DNA from: Lachnospiraceae bacterium
GTDB taxonomy: Bacteria; Bacillota; Clostridia; Lachnospirales; Lachnospiraceae
NCBI GenBank assembly: GCA_910574745.1
Contig: CAJTCE010000027.1
Coordinates: 1 to 53,151 of the forward strand
Length of the DNA: 53,151 nucleotides
Reading direction: 5' to 3'
In this document: piece after piece, positions 16,214 to 25,519 of the stretch
Numbering within the stretch: position 1 is the first letter of the stretch
Layout: each line of letters starts with the position of its first letter
Notes under the pieces: model-generated
The model's database searches: none
Told to the model about the DNA's origin: nothing
Seen by the model: the letters and a program-made list of their open reading frames with translations, nothing else
Made by a program: the position numbers and the translations under genes

Positions 16214-18397
16214 ATGTCAGAAGCATTGGATTATTTAAAGCCCGAATATTACGATAACAGGGAATTAAGCTGGCTGAAATTTGATTACCGTATATTGAGT
16301 GAGGCACGGGATAAGACAAACCCGCTTTTTGAGCGTTTGAAATTTTTGAGTATTACCGCTTCCAACCTGGATGAATTTTTTATGGTAAGGGTTGCGTCCT
16401 TAAAGGATATGGTTCATGCGGGCTACGAAAAAGAAGACATAGCGGGAATGACGCCCAAAAAGCAGCTTCTTGCCATCAACGAGGATACCCATGCGTTAGT
16501 AAACCTTCAGTATTCAACCTATAACAGAAGCCTTGTGCCTTTGTTGAAGCAGCAGGGGGTGCAGATGATTGCCCATCATGAAGGCTTAAACAAAAAGCAG
16601 GCGGCTTTTGTTGATAAATATTTTGAGGATAATGTGTATCCGGTTCTGACTCCTATGGCGGTGGATTCTTCCAGACCTTTCCCTCTTATCAGGAATAAAT
16701 CCCTGAATTTAGGCGCTCTTGTCAAGAAAAAGCCGGATAAAAGCGAAAAGACCAAGGGAGAAAAAGGCAAAGAAGAAAAGGGGAAAGACGATAAGAACCG
16801 GGAGGTTGAGTTTGCTACGGTTCAGGTGCCGAGCGTTCTGCCCAGAGTGGTGGAAATTCCCGACGATAAAGAGAGAGTTTTCATTTTTTTAGAGGAAATA
16901 ATAGAAAGGAACATTGAGAAGCTCTTTTTGAATTATGATGTATTATGCATCCATCCCTTCCGTATTATGAGAAATGCGGATTTAAGCATAGGAGAAGATG
17001 AGGCGGAAGATTTATTAAAAGAAATCGAGAAACAGCTAAAGAAGAGACAGTGGGGCGAAGCAATCCGTTTAGAGGTGGAAGAAGGGGTTGACAAAGCGCT
17101 TTTAAAAATGATTCGGAAAGAATTGAAGATTTCCGAAGAGGATATTTATTATATCAACGGACCTCTGGATTTAACCGTGCTTATGAAGCTTTACGGGGTG
17201 GAGGGCTTTGAGCATTTCAAGGAAGAGCCTTATGCCCCCCAGCCGGTGCCGGAGCTTCCCGGGGACTGCGATATTTTTGGGGAAATCAGGAAAAGGGATA
17301 TTTTATTGCATCATCCCTACCAGACCTTTACGCCGGTTGTGGATTTTATCAAGACGGCGGCAAAAGACCCCCGGGTGCTGGCTATTAAACAGACTCTTTA
17401 CAGGGTCAGCGGCAATTCTCCCATTATAGCGGCTCTGGCCCAGGCGGCGGAAAATGGCAAGCAGGTTTCTGTTCTGGTAGAGTTAAAGGCCAGATTTGAC
17501 GAAGAAAACAACATAGTCTGGGCGAAAATGCTGGAAAAAGCCGGCGTTCATGTTATCTACGGTCTGGTGGGTTTAAAAACCCATAGCAAGATTACTCTTG
17601 TAGTCCGGAAAGAGGAGGACGGCATCAGGCGGTATGTGCATCTGGGAACCGGTAATTATAATGACGCCACGGCAAAGCTGTATACGGATTTGGGACTTTT
17701 AACCTGCAGGGAAGATATCGGCGAGGACGCTACGGCAGTATTTAACATGCTGTCCGGTTATTCGGAGCCAAGGAGCTGGAACAAGCTTTCCTTAGCGCCC
17801 CTTTGGCTAAAGGACCGCTTTATCTATATGATAGAAAGGGAAACGAAATTCGCCAAGGCCGGAATGGAGGCCAAGATTGTGGCAAAGATGAATTCCCTCT
17901 GCGACAGGGAAGTGATCAGCGCCCTTTATGCGGCAAGCGCTGCAGGAGTAAAGATCGACCTGATCGTCCGGGGTATCTGCTGTTTAAAAACCGGAATTCC
18001 CGATGTTTCGGAAAATATTACGGTTCGTTCGATTGTAGGGACATTTTTGGAGCATAGCAGGATTTTCTATTTTGAAAACGGCGGAGACGAAGAGTACTAC
18101 CTCTCCAGTGCAGACTGGATGCCTCGTAACCTGCGGCGCAGGGTGGAAATCCTGTTTCCGGTGGAACAGCCGGATTTAAAGGAAAGAATCGCCCATATTT
18201 TAAGCTGTCTGCAAAAGGATACCCTAAAGGCGCAGATTTTGAAGGCCGACGGTTCTTATGAGAAGGTGGATAAAAGGGGAAAGGAATCCTTCGGGGCCCA
18301 GAAATATTTTTGTGAAGAGGCTAAAAATTTAACAAAGGCCATGGAAGGCGATATTTTAAAGGAGCGGGTATTTATCCCGGAGATACATCATGAGTAA
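16214..18397 (+). CDS. ppk: Polyphosphate kinase 1
   Basis: A 727-residue PPK1 that polymerises the gamma-phosphate of ATP reversibly. N-domain NRELSWLKFDYRIL, head domain SNLDEFFMVRVASLKDM, and the C1/C2 catalytic domains with RYVHLGTGNYND (the phosphorylated histidine is the first His), LLTCREDIGEDATAVFNMLS and SSADWMPRNLRRRVEILFPV are all present. The ATG at 16214 is chosen because the AGGAGG box is only one base from the ATG at 16208. About 25 residues near 175-200 are a Lys/Glu-rich linker. It overlaps the next gene by 8 bases. Confidence 0.96.
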   Translation: MSEALDYLKPEYYDNRELSWLKFDYRILSEARDKTNPLFERLKFLSITASNLDEFFMVRVASLKDMVHAGYEKEDIAGMTPKKQLLAINEDTHALVNLQYSTYNRSLVPLLKQQGVQMIAHHEGLNKKQAAFVDKYFEDNVYPVLTPMAVDSSRPFPLIRNKSLNLGALVKKKPDKSEKTKGEKGKEEKGKDDKNREVEFATVQVPSVLPRVVEIPDDKERVFIFLEEIIERNIEKLFLNYDVLCIHPFRIMRNADLSIGEDEAEDLLKEIEKQLKKRQWGEAIRLEVEEGVDKALLKMIRKELKISEEDIYYINGPLDLTVLMKLYGVEGFEHFKEEPYAPQPVPELPGDCDIFGEIRKRDILLHHPYQTFTPVVDFIKTAAKDPRVLAIKQTLYRVSGNSPIIAALAQAAENGKQVSVLVELKARFDEENNIVWAKMLEKAGVHVIYGLVGLKTHSKITLVVRKEEDGIRRYVHLGTGNYNDATAKLYTDLGLLTCREDIGEDATAVFNMLSGYSEPRSWNKLSLAPLWLKDRFIYMIERETKFAKAGMEAKIVAKMNSLCDREVISALYAASAAGVKIDLIVRGICCLKTGIPDVSENITVRSIVGTFLEHSRIFYFENGGDEEYYLSSADWMPRNLRRRVEILFPVEQPDLKERIAHILSCLQKDTLKAQILKADGSYEKVDKRGKESFGAQKYFCEEAKNLTKAMEGDILKERVFIPEIHHE

Positions 18398-19043
18398 AAA
18401 AGCAGTAATATTTGATTTGGACGGAACCCTTACGGATACTTTGAAATCCATTTGGAAATCGGCAAACCTGGCGCTTTCGGACGTGGGACTGCCTCCCTTT
18501 GAGATAGACCGTTACCGCTATTTTGTGGGAGACGGCGCGGCGGAGCTTGTAAAAAGGGCGTTGGTTGCTAACGGGGATACAGAGCTGGTTCATCTTGATG
18601 AAATGGCGGAAAGCTATCGAAAGTATTTTGAAAAATATGTAAATTATGAAGTAAAACCCTACGAAGGCATTCCGGAGTTGCTAAATGCCCTAAAAGAAAA
18701 AGGGCTTCTTCTGGCGGTTAATTCCAATAAACCCCAGGAGAGGACCGTCAATGTGGTAGAAAAAAATTTCGGAAAGGGAACCTTTGACATCCTTGTGGGG
18801 CAGAGCGATGAGCGGGCAAGGAAGCCTGCTCCCGACGGCGTATTCTATATTATGGAACAGCTGGGACTTGTCAGGGAAGAGGTTATTTACCTGGGAGATA
18901 CCTGTGTGGATATGAAAACGGGAAAATCCGCAGGAGTTTATACCGTAGGCGCTTTGTGGGGATTTCGGGACAGACAGGAGCTGGAAGAAAATCACGCGGA
19001 TGCCATTATTGAACATCCTATGGAGCTGTTAAAGTATTTATAA
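18390..19043 (+). CDS. HAD-superfamily phosphatase (phosphoglycolate phosphatase-like)
   Basis: A 217-residue subfamily IA HAD hydrolase. Motif I is IFDLDGTLTDT, motif II SNKP, motif III ARKPAPDG and motif IV YLGDTCVDMKTG. The cap is the helical type seen in Gph and PpaX, and length is normal. It overlaps ppk by 8 bases, so translation is probably coupled. The substrate is unknown; pyrophosphate or phosphoglycolate are family options. Association with polyphosphate genes might point to phosphate handling. Confidence 0.9.
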   Translation: MSKKAVIFDLDGTLTDTLKSIWKSANLALSDVGLPPFEIDRYRYFVGDGAAELVKRALVANGDTELVHLDEMAESYRKYFEKYVNYEVKPYEGIPELLNALKEKGLLLAVNSNKPQERTVNVVEKNFGKGTFDILVGQSDERARKPAPDGVFYIMEQLGLVREEVIYLGDTCVDMKTGKSAGVYTVGALWGFRDRQELEENHADAIIEHPMELLKYL

Positions 19044-19184
19044 GTTTTGCGGGCAGGGCCCGGGAAGGAAGCCGATTGCTTTCGGGAGAAAACGAAGGAA
19101 GCTTTGCCCTGGATTCTGCTACGGCTTTTAGAAAGGCAGGATTTCTTGAATCACCGTCCTTTCGACCCTTGATGAGGAGATATT

Positions 19185-20009
19185 ATGGAAAACAGAATAA
19201 AATTAATTGCCACAGACGTGGACGGAACTTTAGTAAAGGATTCTTCCAGAGAGGTTTATGATGAGATGATAGAGGTCATCCGCGATTTAAAAGATGCGGG
19301 GGTTCACTTTGTCATAGCCAGCGGAAGGCAGTATGGCAGCATTCGTAAAATGTTTGCAGCTACAAAGCGGAAGCTGAGTTATATTGCGGAAAATGGCGCC
19401 CATATTATTTTAAACGGGGAAAACTTTTCAGTTACCACAATGGATAGAGGCTATGTGGAAGAGATCATGGCAGATTTAAGAGGCTTATATTCGGAGGGCT
19501 GTCATGTGGTGGCGTCTACGGCAAACGGATGTTATCTGGAATCGAAGGATGAGGCTTTTATTCATCTGATTTCGGAAGAATATCGCAACGATGTGACCTT
19601 GACGGAGGACATTTTAAAGGCGGATGCGGAAATTATCAAGCTTGCCGTTTACAAAAAGGGAACAATCCGTCCCATAGGCGAGTCTGCGTTGATTCCTAAA
19701 TGGCAGGACAAAGTAAAAGTGACTATGGCAGGAGAAGAATGGGTTGACTTTATGGATAAAAGTGTGGATAAGGGAAATGCTTTAAAGAAAATCCAGGAAA
19801 CCCTTCAGATCAGCAGAGAAGAAACCATGGTCTTCGGGGACAATAACAATGATTTGGGAATGATCTTATCGGCAAAGGAAAGCTATGCCGTAGAAAATGC
19901 GGTGGAAGAATTGAAGGCCGCAGCAAAGCATAGCTGCCCGGATTATACAAAAAAGGGAGTCTGTCAGGTGTTAAGGCAATTATTGGCAGAGGAGAAAAGC
20001 CGGGAATAA
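19185..20009 (+). CDS. Cof-type HAD-IIB phosphatase
   Basis: A 274-residue HAD hydrolase of the Cof/IIB subfamily, acting on sugar phosphates or flavin-type substrates. Motif I ATDVDGTLV, motif II ASGRQ, motif III DKGNALKKI and motif IV VFGDNNNDLGMI are intact with the C2 cap in between. AGGAG precedes the ATG. It lies 141 bases after the previous HAD gene, a gap with no clear structure. Four HAD phosphatases occur within 10 kb of each other here. Confidence 0.9.
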   Translation: MENRIKLIATDVDGTLVKDSSREVYDEMIEVIRDLKDAGVHFVIASGRQYGSIRKMFAATKRKLSYIAENGAHIILNGENFSVTTMDRGYVEEIMADLRGLYSEGCHVVASTANGCYLESKDEAFIHLISEEYRNDVTLTEDILKADAEIIKLAVYKKGTIRPIGESALIPKWQDKVKVTMAGEEWVDFMDKSVDKGNALKKIQETLQISREETMVFGDNNNDLGMILSAKESYAVENAVEELKAAAKHSCPDYTKKGVCQVLRQLLAEEKSRE

Positions 20010-20175
20010 TTTGCATTTCCGGGAGCAACACTCTAAAGAGTGAAGCCGGATGGGTAAACGTGATTGTGGAGGGGATTTTGATCCTGGATGAATTATGCAG
20101 CAATAAAATTGTAGAAAGAACGATATGGAAGAAAGGATTTTTCGTGTCGGAAGAATTGGAAAGGAGGTAAGAAGG

Positions 20176-20439
20176 ATGCCCGATTTTGATGATGAAGTAG
20201 TAAAATGCTTTTTGGAAAAGCAGCTTAAGCTTTTTCCGGAGCCGGTAGCGGAAACTATGGAAGAGGCTCAGAATTTTCTGGAGGAATGCATGGCGGTTGT
20301 GGTAAATTCTCCCAAAGAGGTATGGGAATATTTCGATGAAGAAGGCGTCGATGTGGAAGGAATGGACGAGGAAGAGATTCTGGATGCGGATGAGGTCTTT
20401 GAGGTGGGGGATGGAAGGTATCTGATTGTGGAAGGATGA
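20176..20439 (+). CDS. Small acidic hypothetical protein
   Basis: An 87-residue, strongly acidic protein (Asp/Glu-rich, for example DVEGMDEEEILDADEVFEVG) with no membrane segment. I do not recognise a family. A strong AAAGGAGG box precedes the ATG at 20176, so the longer frame starting at 20125 is rejected. It ends 13 bases before the large fold-back element at 20453. Conserved helical sequence QKLF-like near residue 17 and a hydrophobic C-terminal strand suggest a folded protein. Function unknown. Confidence 0.65.
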   Translation: MPDFDDEVVKCFLEKQLKLFPEPVAETMEEAQNFLEECMAVVVNSPKEVWEYFDEEGVDVEGMDEEEILDADEVFEVGDGRYLIVEG

Positions 20440-20452
20440 GATTTAAAGGGGG

Positions 20453-20724
20453 ATTGGCGGGATATAACGTGCTTAGGGGGGACGGACTCCGGCTTAGAAG
20501 GGGCTTAGCTTTCAGATGCTTTCTGCAAAAGAATATATTTATTTCAGGAACGCGCTTGCGCTCCGGCAAAAGCGTAGCGGCACATAAGATTGCAAAGAAC
20601 GCAATCTAAATGCTGACGCTTTTGCAGGGTTCCTTCAATTAAATATATTTTTTGCAGAAAGCATCTGAAAGCTAAGCCCCTTTTAAGCCGGAGTTCGTCC
20701 CCCTAAGCACGTTATCCTGCCAAT
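20453..20724. mobile_element. 272-bp fold-back element, MITE-like
   Basis: ATTGGC at the left end and its complement at the right close an inverted repeat of about 95-100 bases per arm with only a handful of mismatches. The inner 75 bases continue to pair (GCAAAAGCGT with ACGCTTTTGC, AGATTGC with GCAATCT), leaving a loop of seven bases. Nearly the entire element is thus one long hairpin. It has no ORF of note. It looks like a non-autonomous transposon copy or a structured RNA gene. Confidence 0.75.
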
Positions 20725-20826
20725 TTCTAAGAATTAGGCTTGTGTAAGGAGGGGGTAGGGGAATGGATTTATTTATATGGGTATGAGTGCCCTGATATGG
20801 AGTGGTGTGAGAGCAGGTAATGTTGC
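20725..20826. other. Gap after the fold-back element
   Basis: About 100 bases between the element and the convergent PHP-HAD gene. No hairpin, promoter or ORF that I can support. Confidence 0.4.
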
Positions 20827-22491
20827 TCAACCCTTTATTTTATCAAAGATTTCCATAAATCCGTTGTGGTTATTGTCCGATTTTGTTACATAATCCGCAA
20901 CAGCCTTTGCATCCTCCGTTCCGTTGCACATGCAGACGCCGTATCCTGCGGCCTGTAGCATGGAAATGTCATTTGCCGCATCTCCCGCAGCGATGGAATT
21001 CTTTATATCTATGCCAAGATGTCCGCATAAAAACCGGATCGCATTTCCTTTGGAGGCTTCTTTCATACAGCATTCCAAATAAACGGAAGAGGAGTAGAAG
21101 GTGTGCAGCTTGTCCCCCGTTCGGGATTCTAATGTATTGCGGAAGGCTTCCAGCTTGTCTTTGCCGTCTAACTGAATGAGGATCAGCTTAAAAGGTTCTT
21201 TGTCCAAAGCGGAAATAATGTCGTCCGTGATAATGGCGGGCATATGAATATGTTCCCGGTAGTAAGCCAGTTCTTCGTTGTCCTTTGGAGAAATGATACT
21301 GTTGTCAGTATAGGTGTGGGCGTGAACATCACATTCATTAGAAAGCTGTAGTACTTTTTTAACGTAATTATACGGAACACGCTGTTCCCATATAGATTTT
21401 TCCTGTTCACAGTCGTAAACAAGAGCGCCGTTATAGGCAATCACAAAGGTGCCGGGGAAGTTCAAGCCAAGCTTTTCTCTTGTTTCCAGGATGCTGGCTA
21501 AAGGCCGGCCGCTGGATAAAACGAAGCGCCCGCCCTGGGCGGTAAAATTATCAATGGCTTCATAAATCCGGGGAGAAAGATTCTTCCTGTCATCAAGCAG
21601 TGTGCCGTCCATATCGGAAAAAATAATCCTGTTTTTGTATCTGCCGTTTTTTCTCCGGTATTCTTTTATGTTCTCCAGAATATCATAAGGAATGCAAAGC
21701 TTGCCGTATCCGCATCCTAAATCCAGGTTGGGCTTGGTAGTGCCGTGAAAATCCGAACCGCCGGAAATCAATAAGTCATATTTATCCGCCAGCGCCCTCA
21801 TCTGACGTTCCTCTGAAGAGGTGTAGGTGGAATAGATGGCTTCTATACCCGCAAGTCCGACACCCTTTAACTGTGCCACCAGCTTATCAAGCCTTTCATC
21901 GCTTAAATGATATAAAACCGGATGAGCCAGTATGGGCACGCCCCCGGCCCTTAAAATCAATTCAACAGCCTGCATGGGAGTTACTTTTTCCCGGGGCAGG
22001 AAACAGGGAGCGTGGTCCCCGATATAGCGGTCAAAGGCTTCGCTCATGCTTTTGACAAAGCCTTTTTCCCACATATATTTGGCATAATGAGCTCTGGTCA
22101 GCACAGAACCGGGAAAATATTCACGCATTTCCTCATAGGTAACGGGAACGCCGTGTTCTGTCAGCTTTTCACACATTTTCCGGTTGCGCAGGTCTCTGGA
22201 ATCCTGAAAATCCTTCAGGTATTTTTTAAATTCCTTTCCGCTGTAATCAATATAAAGTCCCAGAATATGAATATCCTTTCCTTCATATTCCGTGGAAAAT
22301 TCAATGGCGGGAATAACTTCTATGCCGGTTCCTTTCGCTGCCTGAACGGCGGCCTCGATTCCTTCCGTGGTATCGTGATCGCTTAAGGCAAAAGCAGAAA
22401 GCCCTTTCTCGATGGCATAGGAAACCAGCTCCTCCGGCGAAAAGCTTCCGTCTGATTTATTGGAATGTACATGTAAATCAACTGTTTTCAT
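20827..22491 (-). CDS. PHP phosphoesterase fused to a Cof-type HAD phosphatase
   Basis: A 554-residue two-enzyme fusion. Residues 1-280 are a PHP domain with metal ligands in DLHVHSNKSDG, ALSDHDT, AIEFST, TRAHY, ILAHP and GGSDFHG, as in RNase AM/YciV-type 3',5'-nucleoside bisphosphate phosphatases. Residues from about 285 are a HAD-IIB phosphatase (IFSDMDGTLLDD, SSGRP, ASKGNAIRFL and AAGDAANDISML). Both active sites look intact. The ATG at 22491 follows GAGGTG; a GTG nine bases earlier is less likely. It stands alone on the minus strand. Confidence 0.9.
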   Translation of the reverse strand: MKTVDLHVHSNKSDGSFSPEELVSYAIEKGLSAFALSDHDTTEGIEAAVQAAKGTGIEVIPAIEFSTEYEGKDIHILGLYIDYSGKEFKKYLKDFQDSRDLRNRKMCEKLTEHGVPVTYEEMREYFPGSVLTRAHYAKYMWEKGFVKSMSEAFDRYIGDHAPCFLPREKVTPMQAVELILRAGGVPILAHPVLYHLSDERLDKLVAQLKGVGLAGIEAIYSTYTSSEERQMRALADKYDLLISGGSDFHGTTKPNLDLGCGYGKLCIPYDILENIKEYRRKNGRYKNRIIFSDMDGTLLDDRKNLSPRIYEAIDNFTAQGGRFVLSSGRPLASILETREKLGLNFPGTFVIAYNGALVYDCEQEKSIWEQRVPYNYVKKVLQLSNECDVHAHTYTDNSIISPKDNEELAYYREHIHMPAIITDDIISALDKEPFKLILIQLDGKDKLEAFRNTLESRTGDKLHTFYSSSVYLECCMKEASKGNAIRFLCGHLGIDIKNSIAAGDAANDISMLQAAGYGVCMCNGTEDAKAVADYVTKSDNNHNGFMEIFDKIKG

Positions 22492-22500
22492 ATAACACAC

Positions 22501-22653
22501 CTCTATTTGCTGCGTTTATCATGAATGTCTGTATCATGAATGGTTTTATCATGGTATCCGGTATCATAATGGTTCATTTCTTTGTGAATACTGTCCGGCA
22601 TCTTTTATGAATACTGTCCGGTTTAAGCGCTGATTCGCATTTTGGCGGCCGGC
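22501..22653. repeat. Short imperfect direct repeats
   Basis: The gap between the ABC-F and PHP-HAD genes contains two or three copies of a TATCATGAATG-like unit and two copies of TGAATACTGTCCGG. No terminator hairpin is clear. Confidence 0.5.
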
Positions 22654-24291
22654 TTAATTATTATCGTCTTCCGTATTAGCAGTATAGACGGTTCTCTTTC
22701 TTGCCATTTCATCGCTTTCCAGATACTCGTCATAGGTGGTGATCTTATCGATTAAGGTGCCGCCGGGTAGAAGCTCCATGATTCGGTTGGCGGTAGTCTG
22801 CACAAACTGGTGGTCATGGCAGGCAAACAGCACAACGCCGCCGAATTTGATCAATCCGTTATTTAAAGCGGTAATGGATTCCATGTCCAAATGGTTGGTA
22901 GGCTCATCCAGTACAAGGCAGTTAGCTCCGCTGATCATCATTTTGGAAAGGAGACAGCGGACCTTCTCGCCACCGGATAGGATCCGTACCTTTTTAACGC
23001 CGTCCTCTCCGGCAAAAAGCATACGTCCCAGGAATCCTCTTACATAAGTAATGTCGTCCACGGGAGAGTAGCCCATAAGCCAGTCCGCAATGGTTAAATC
23101 GTTGTCAAATTCCTCGGTGGAATCCTTGGGGAAATAAGCCTGGGAGGTGGTAACGCCCCATTTAAAGGAGCCTTCATCCGGCTCAAGCTCTCCCATAAGG
23201 ATTTTGAAAAGAGTTGTTTTGGCTAATTCGTTGCCGCCTACAAACGCTACCTTGTCGTCATGGTTTAAAATGAAGGATACATGGTCCAATACCTTTTCTC
23301 CGTTAATGGTTTTGGTAATGTTCTCCACGCTTAAAACCTCGTTGCCGATTTCCCTGTCGGGACGGAAATCGATATAGGGATATTTCCTGCTGGAAGGTCT
23401 GATATCATCCAACTCGATTTTTTCCAAAGCTCTTTTACGGGAAGTCGCCTGCTTGGATTTGGAGGCGTTGGCGGAGAAACGGGAAATAAATTCCTGCAGC
23501 TCCTTGATTTTTTCTTCCTTTTTCTTGTTGGCTTCCTTCATCTGCTTGATCAAAAGCTGGCTGGACTCGTACCAGAAGTCGTAGTTGCCTGCATATAACT
23601 GAATTTTGCCGTAATCAATATCCGCAATATGGGTGCAGACCTTATTTAAGAAATAACGGTCATGGGATACTACGATAACCGTATTTTCAAAATCGATGAG
23701 AAAATCCTCCAGCCATGAAATGGCGTCTAAATCCAAATGGTTGGTAGGCTCATCCAAAAGCAGAATATCGGGACTGCCAAAAAGGGCTTTGGCAAGGAGC
23801 ACCTTAACCTTTTCACTGCCGTTTAAGTCGCTCATAACGGAGTAGTGAAGTCCCGTATCGATGCCGAGACCGTTTAACAATACGGCTGCATTGGTCTCCG
23901 CATCCCAGCCGTCCATCTCTGCAAATTCCGCTTCCAGTTCGCTGGCGCGGATGCCGTCTTCATCCGTAAAATCTTCCTTGGCGTAGATGGCGTCCTTTTC
24001 CTTCATGATCTCATACAATCTGGCGTTTCCCATAATGACAACATCCATGACCGGATAGGAGTCATATTTGAAATGATCCTGCTCCAAAACGGAAAGTCTC
24101 TGTCCCGGTGTGATGATAATGTCTCCGTTGGTGGTTTCCAATTGTCCTGAAAGTATTTTTAAGAAAGTGGATTTGCCGGCGCCGTTGGCACCGATCAGTC
24201 CATAACAGTTTCCTTCCGTAAATTTAATGTTTACTTCTTCAAATAAGGCTTTCTTACCTACCCGGTAAGTTACGTTGCTTGCTTGTATCAT
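22654..24291 (-). CDS. ABC-F family ATPase (YkpA/YbiT type)
   Basis: A 545-residue soluble protein with two ABC domains and no membrane segment. First domain: Walker A GANGAGKST, signature LNGSEKVKVLLAKAL, Walker B LLLDEPTNHLDL. The linker (about 240-310) is Lys-rich. Second domain: Walker A GGNELAKTT, signature LSGGEKVRCLL, Walker B LVLDEPTNHLDM. The NELAKTT variant is usual for YkpA-type proteins, so it is not a defect. ABC-F proteins act on ribosomes; some confer antibiotic resistance, but this subgroup is more likely translational. CAGGAGG precedes the ATG. Confidence 0.9.
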   Translation of the reverse strand: MIQASNVTYRVGKKALFEEVNIKFTEGNCYGLIGANGAGKSTFLKILSGQLETTNGDIIITPGQRLSVLEQDHFKYDSYPVMDVVIMGNARLYEIMKEKDAIYAKEDFTDEDGIRASELEAEFAEMDGWDAETNAAVLLNGLGIDTGLHYSVMSDLNGSEKVKVLLAKALFGSPDILLLDEPTNHLDLDAISWLEDFLIDFENTVIVVSHDRYFLNKVCTHIADIDYGKIQLYAGNYDFWYESSQLLIKQMKEANKKKEEKIKELQEFISRFSANASKSKQATSRKRALEKIELDDIRPSSRKYPYIDFRPDREIGNEVLSVENITKTINGEKVLDHVSFILNHDDKVAFVGGNELAKTTLFKILMGELEPDEGSFKWGVTTSQAYFPKDSTEEFDNDLTIADWLMGYSPVDDITYVRGFLGRMLFAGEDGVKKVRILSGGEKVRCLLSKMMISGANCLVLDEPTNHLDMESITALNNGLIKFGGVVLFACHDHQFVQTTANRIMELLPGGTLIDKITTYDEYLESDEMARKRTVYTANTEDDNN

Positions 24292-24364
24292 TGCCCGTTC
24301 CTCCTGAAAATTTGGGTTTTACAGTCACTCTTTCTATTTTACAGAAATTAGTAAAAATTGCAAG

Positions 24365-24399
24365 AAAAACCCGGGCCTTTATGCAATGACCCGGTTTTT
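24365..24399 (-). terminator. Terminator of the diguanylate cyclase gene
   Basis: CCGGG pairs with CCCGG around a 14-base loop and is flanked by A5/T5, with one bulge. On the minus strand it gives CCCGGGTTTTT. The stop codon (24379-24381) lies in the loop. Confidence 0.75.
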
Positions 24400-25488
24400 T
24401 CCTTCGTTTTTGCCCTTATACAGGTTTTTATCGGCGACGGATATAAGCTTTGTCATGGCATATCCCGATTGATATTCCGCCATGCCAAAGGTCATGGTAA
24501 CGCCGATCAGCGCATCGCCGGCCTTCGTTCTGGATTTGGAAATGGCTTTTCGGATATTTTCGGCAATGGGTGCGGCGGTCTGTACGCTGCCGTGGATGAG
24601 AATCAGTATTTCTTCGCCACCCCAGCGGCATACCTTTGCATCCTCCGGTATATTGGAACAGATGATATCCGCTACGTTGACCAGTATGTCGTCGCCTACA
24701 TTATGTCCGTAAGTGTCATTTACCATTTTGAAATCATCGATATCGCCTATGACAACTGAAAAAATTTCCCCTTTGCTTTTAAAATGCTCTACCGCTTCCT
24801 TTAAATGAACGTCTATGCTGCGCCGGTTCAAGAGTCCGGTCAAAGGATCTTTGCTGGAAACATCCGATAAAATACGATTTTGGGATTCTAAGCGCATCTC
24901 GTTTCTCCGGATTTCGATAGTGAATAAAACGGAGAAAAATATCAGCATGAAAAAAGCGAGAGCGGAATTCAAATTGTAAGCAATGGTCAGATTCTTGTCA
25001 TAAACACGCCAGGTATAAATGGGGTCTATGTATACGCTTAAAATTCTGGTCAGGATAAATACGCACATGGCAATAAAGGTAAATACAAAAGGCTTTACCG
25101 CATTGCGTCCGAACTGTGTGGTGGAATAGGAGAGATAAAATGCCACAGGAATCAGTGCCAGAATGTAGATCATATAGCCCCATTCCCATCCCGCTAAAAG
25201 CGTAGCAAGGGGAGAGTGGATTAAAATCTCCACAAAGCAGCACAGATAGGCGGTATAAAACTTCCCCTTTTTAGGCAGAATGGTACCGATGATCAGATAA
25301 AAAATAACGGATAAAAAATTGTAAACATATAAAATTGTATAGTGCAAAGAATAAAATCTGACGGTAATGGCAATGTGAACAAATGCTAGTGCATAGCAGA
25401 TAAAGCGGTATTTGTTCACATCCGGAAGAATTCGCTTTCCGGTCAGCACATCCGTCAGATTCTTAATAAAGCGCTTACATATATTCAT
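24379..25488 (-). CDS. Membrane diguanylate cyclase (GGDEF)
   Basis: A 369-residue protein with about six transmembrane segments in residues 25-200 and a GGDEF domain from about 210. The active-site motif is RWGGEEIL, and DPLTGLLNRR, GDIDDFKMVNDTYGH and VTMTFGMAE are all present, so it should make cyclic di-GMP. I see no clear RxxD product-inhibition site. The sensor region has no domain that I recognise. YjfB lies upstream by 31 bases on the same strand, linking c-di-GMP signalling to a motility-type gene. Confidence 0.9.
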   Translation of the reverse strand: MNICKRFIKNLTDVLTGKRILPDVNKYRFICYALAFVHIAITVRFYSLHYTILYVYNFLSVIFYLIIGTILPKKGKFYTAYLCCFVEILIHSPLATLLAGWEWGYMIYILALIPVAFYLSYSTTQFGRNAVKPFVFTFIAMCVFILTRILSVYIDPIYTWRVYDKNLTIAYNLNSALAFFMLIFFSVLFTIEIRRNEMRLESQNRILSDVSSKDPLTGLLNRRSIDVHLKEAVEHFKSKGEIFSVVIGDIDDFKMVNDTYGHNVGDDILVNVADIICSNIPEDAKVCRWGGEEILILIHGSVQTAAPIAENIRKAISKSRTKAGDALIGVTMTFGMAEYQSGYAMTKLISVADKNLYKGKNEGKNRVIA

Positions 25489-25519
25489 AAAGAATCCCCT
25501 TATATTTTGGTGTGAACCA

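Noticed and set aside
20255-20569. Minus-strand proline-rich ORF
   Set aside because: It is antisense to the acidic gene and part of the fold-back element; composition is an artefact.
22654-24291. Defective second ATP site in the ABC-F protein
   Set aside because: The GGNELAKTT loop is normal for the YkpA/YbiT branch.
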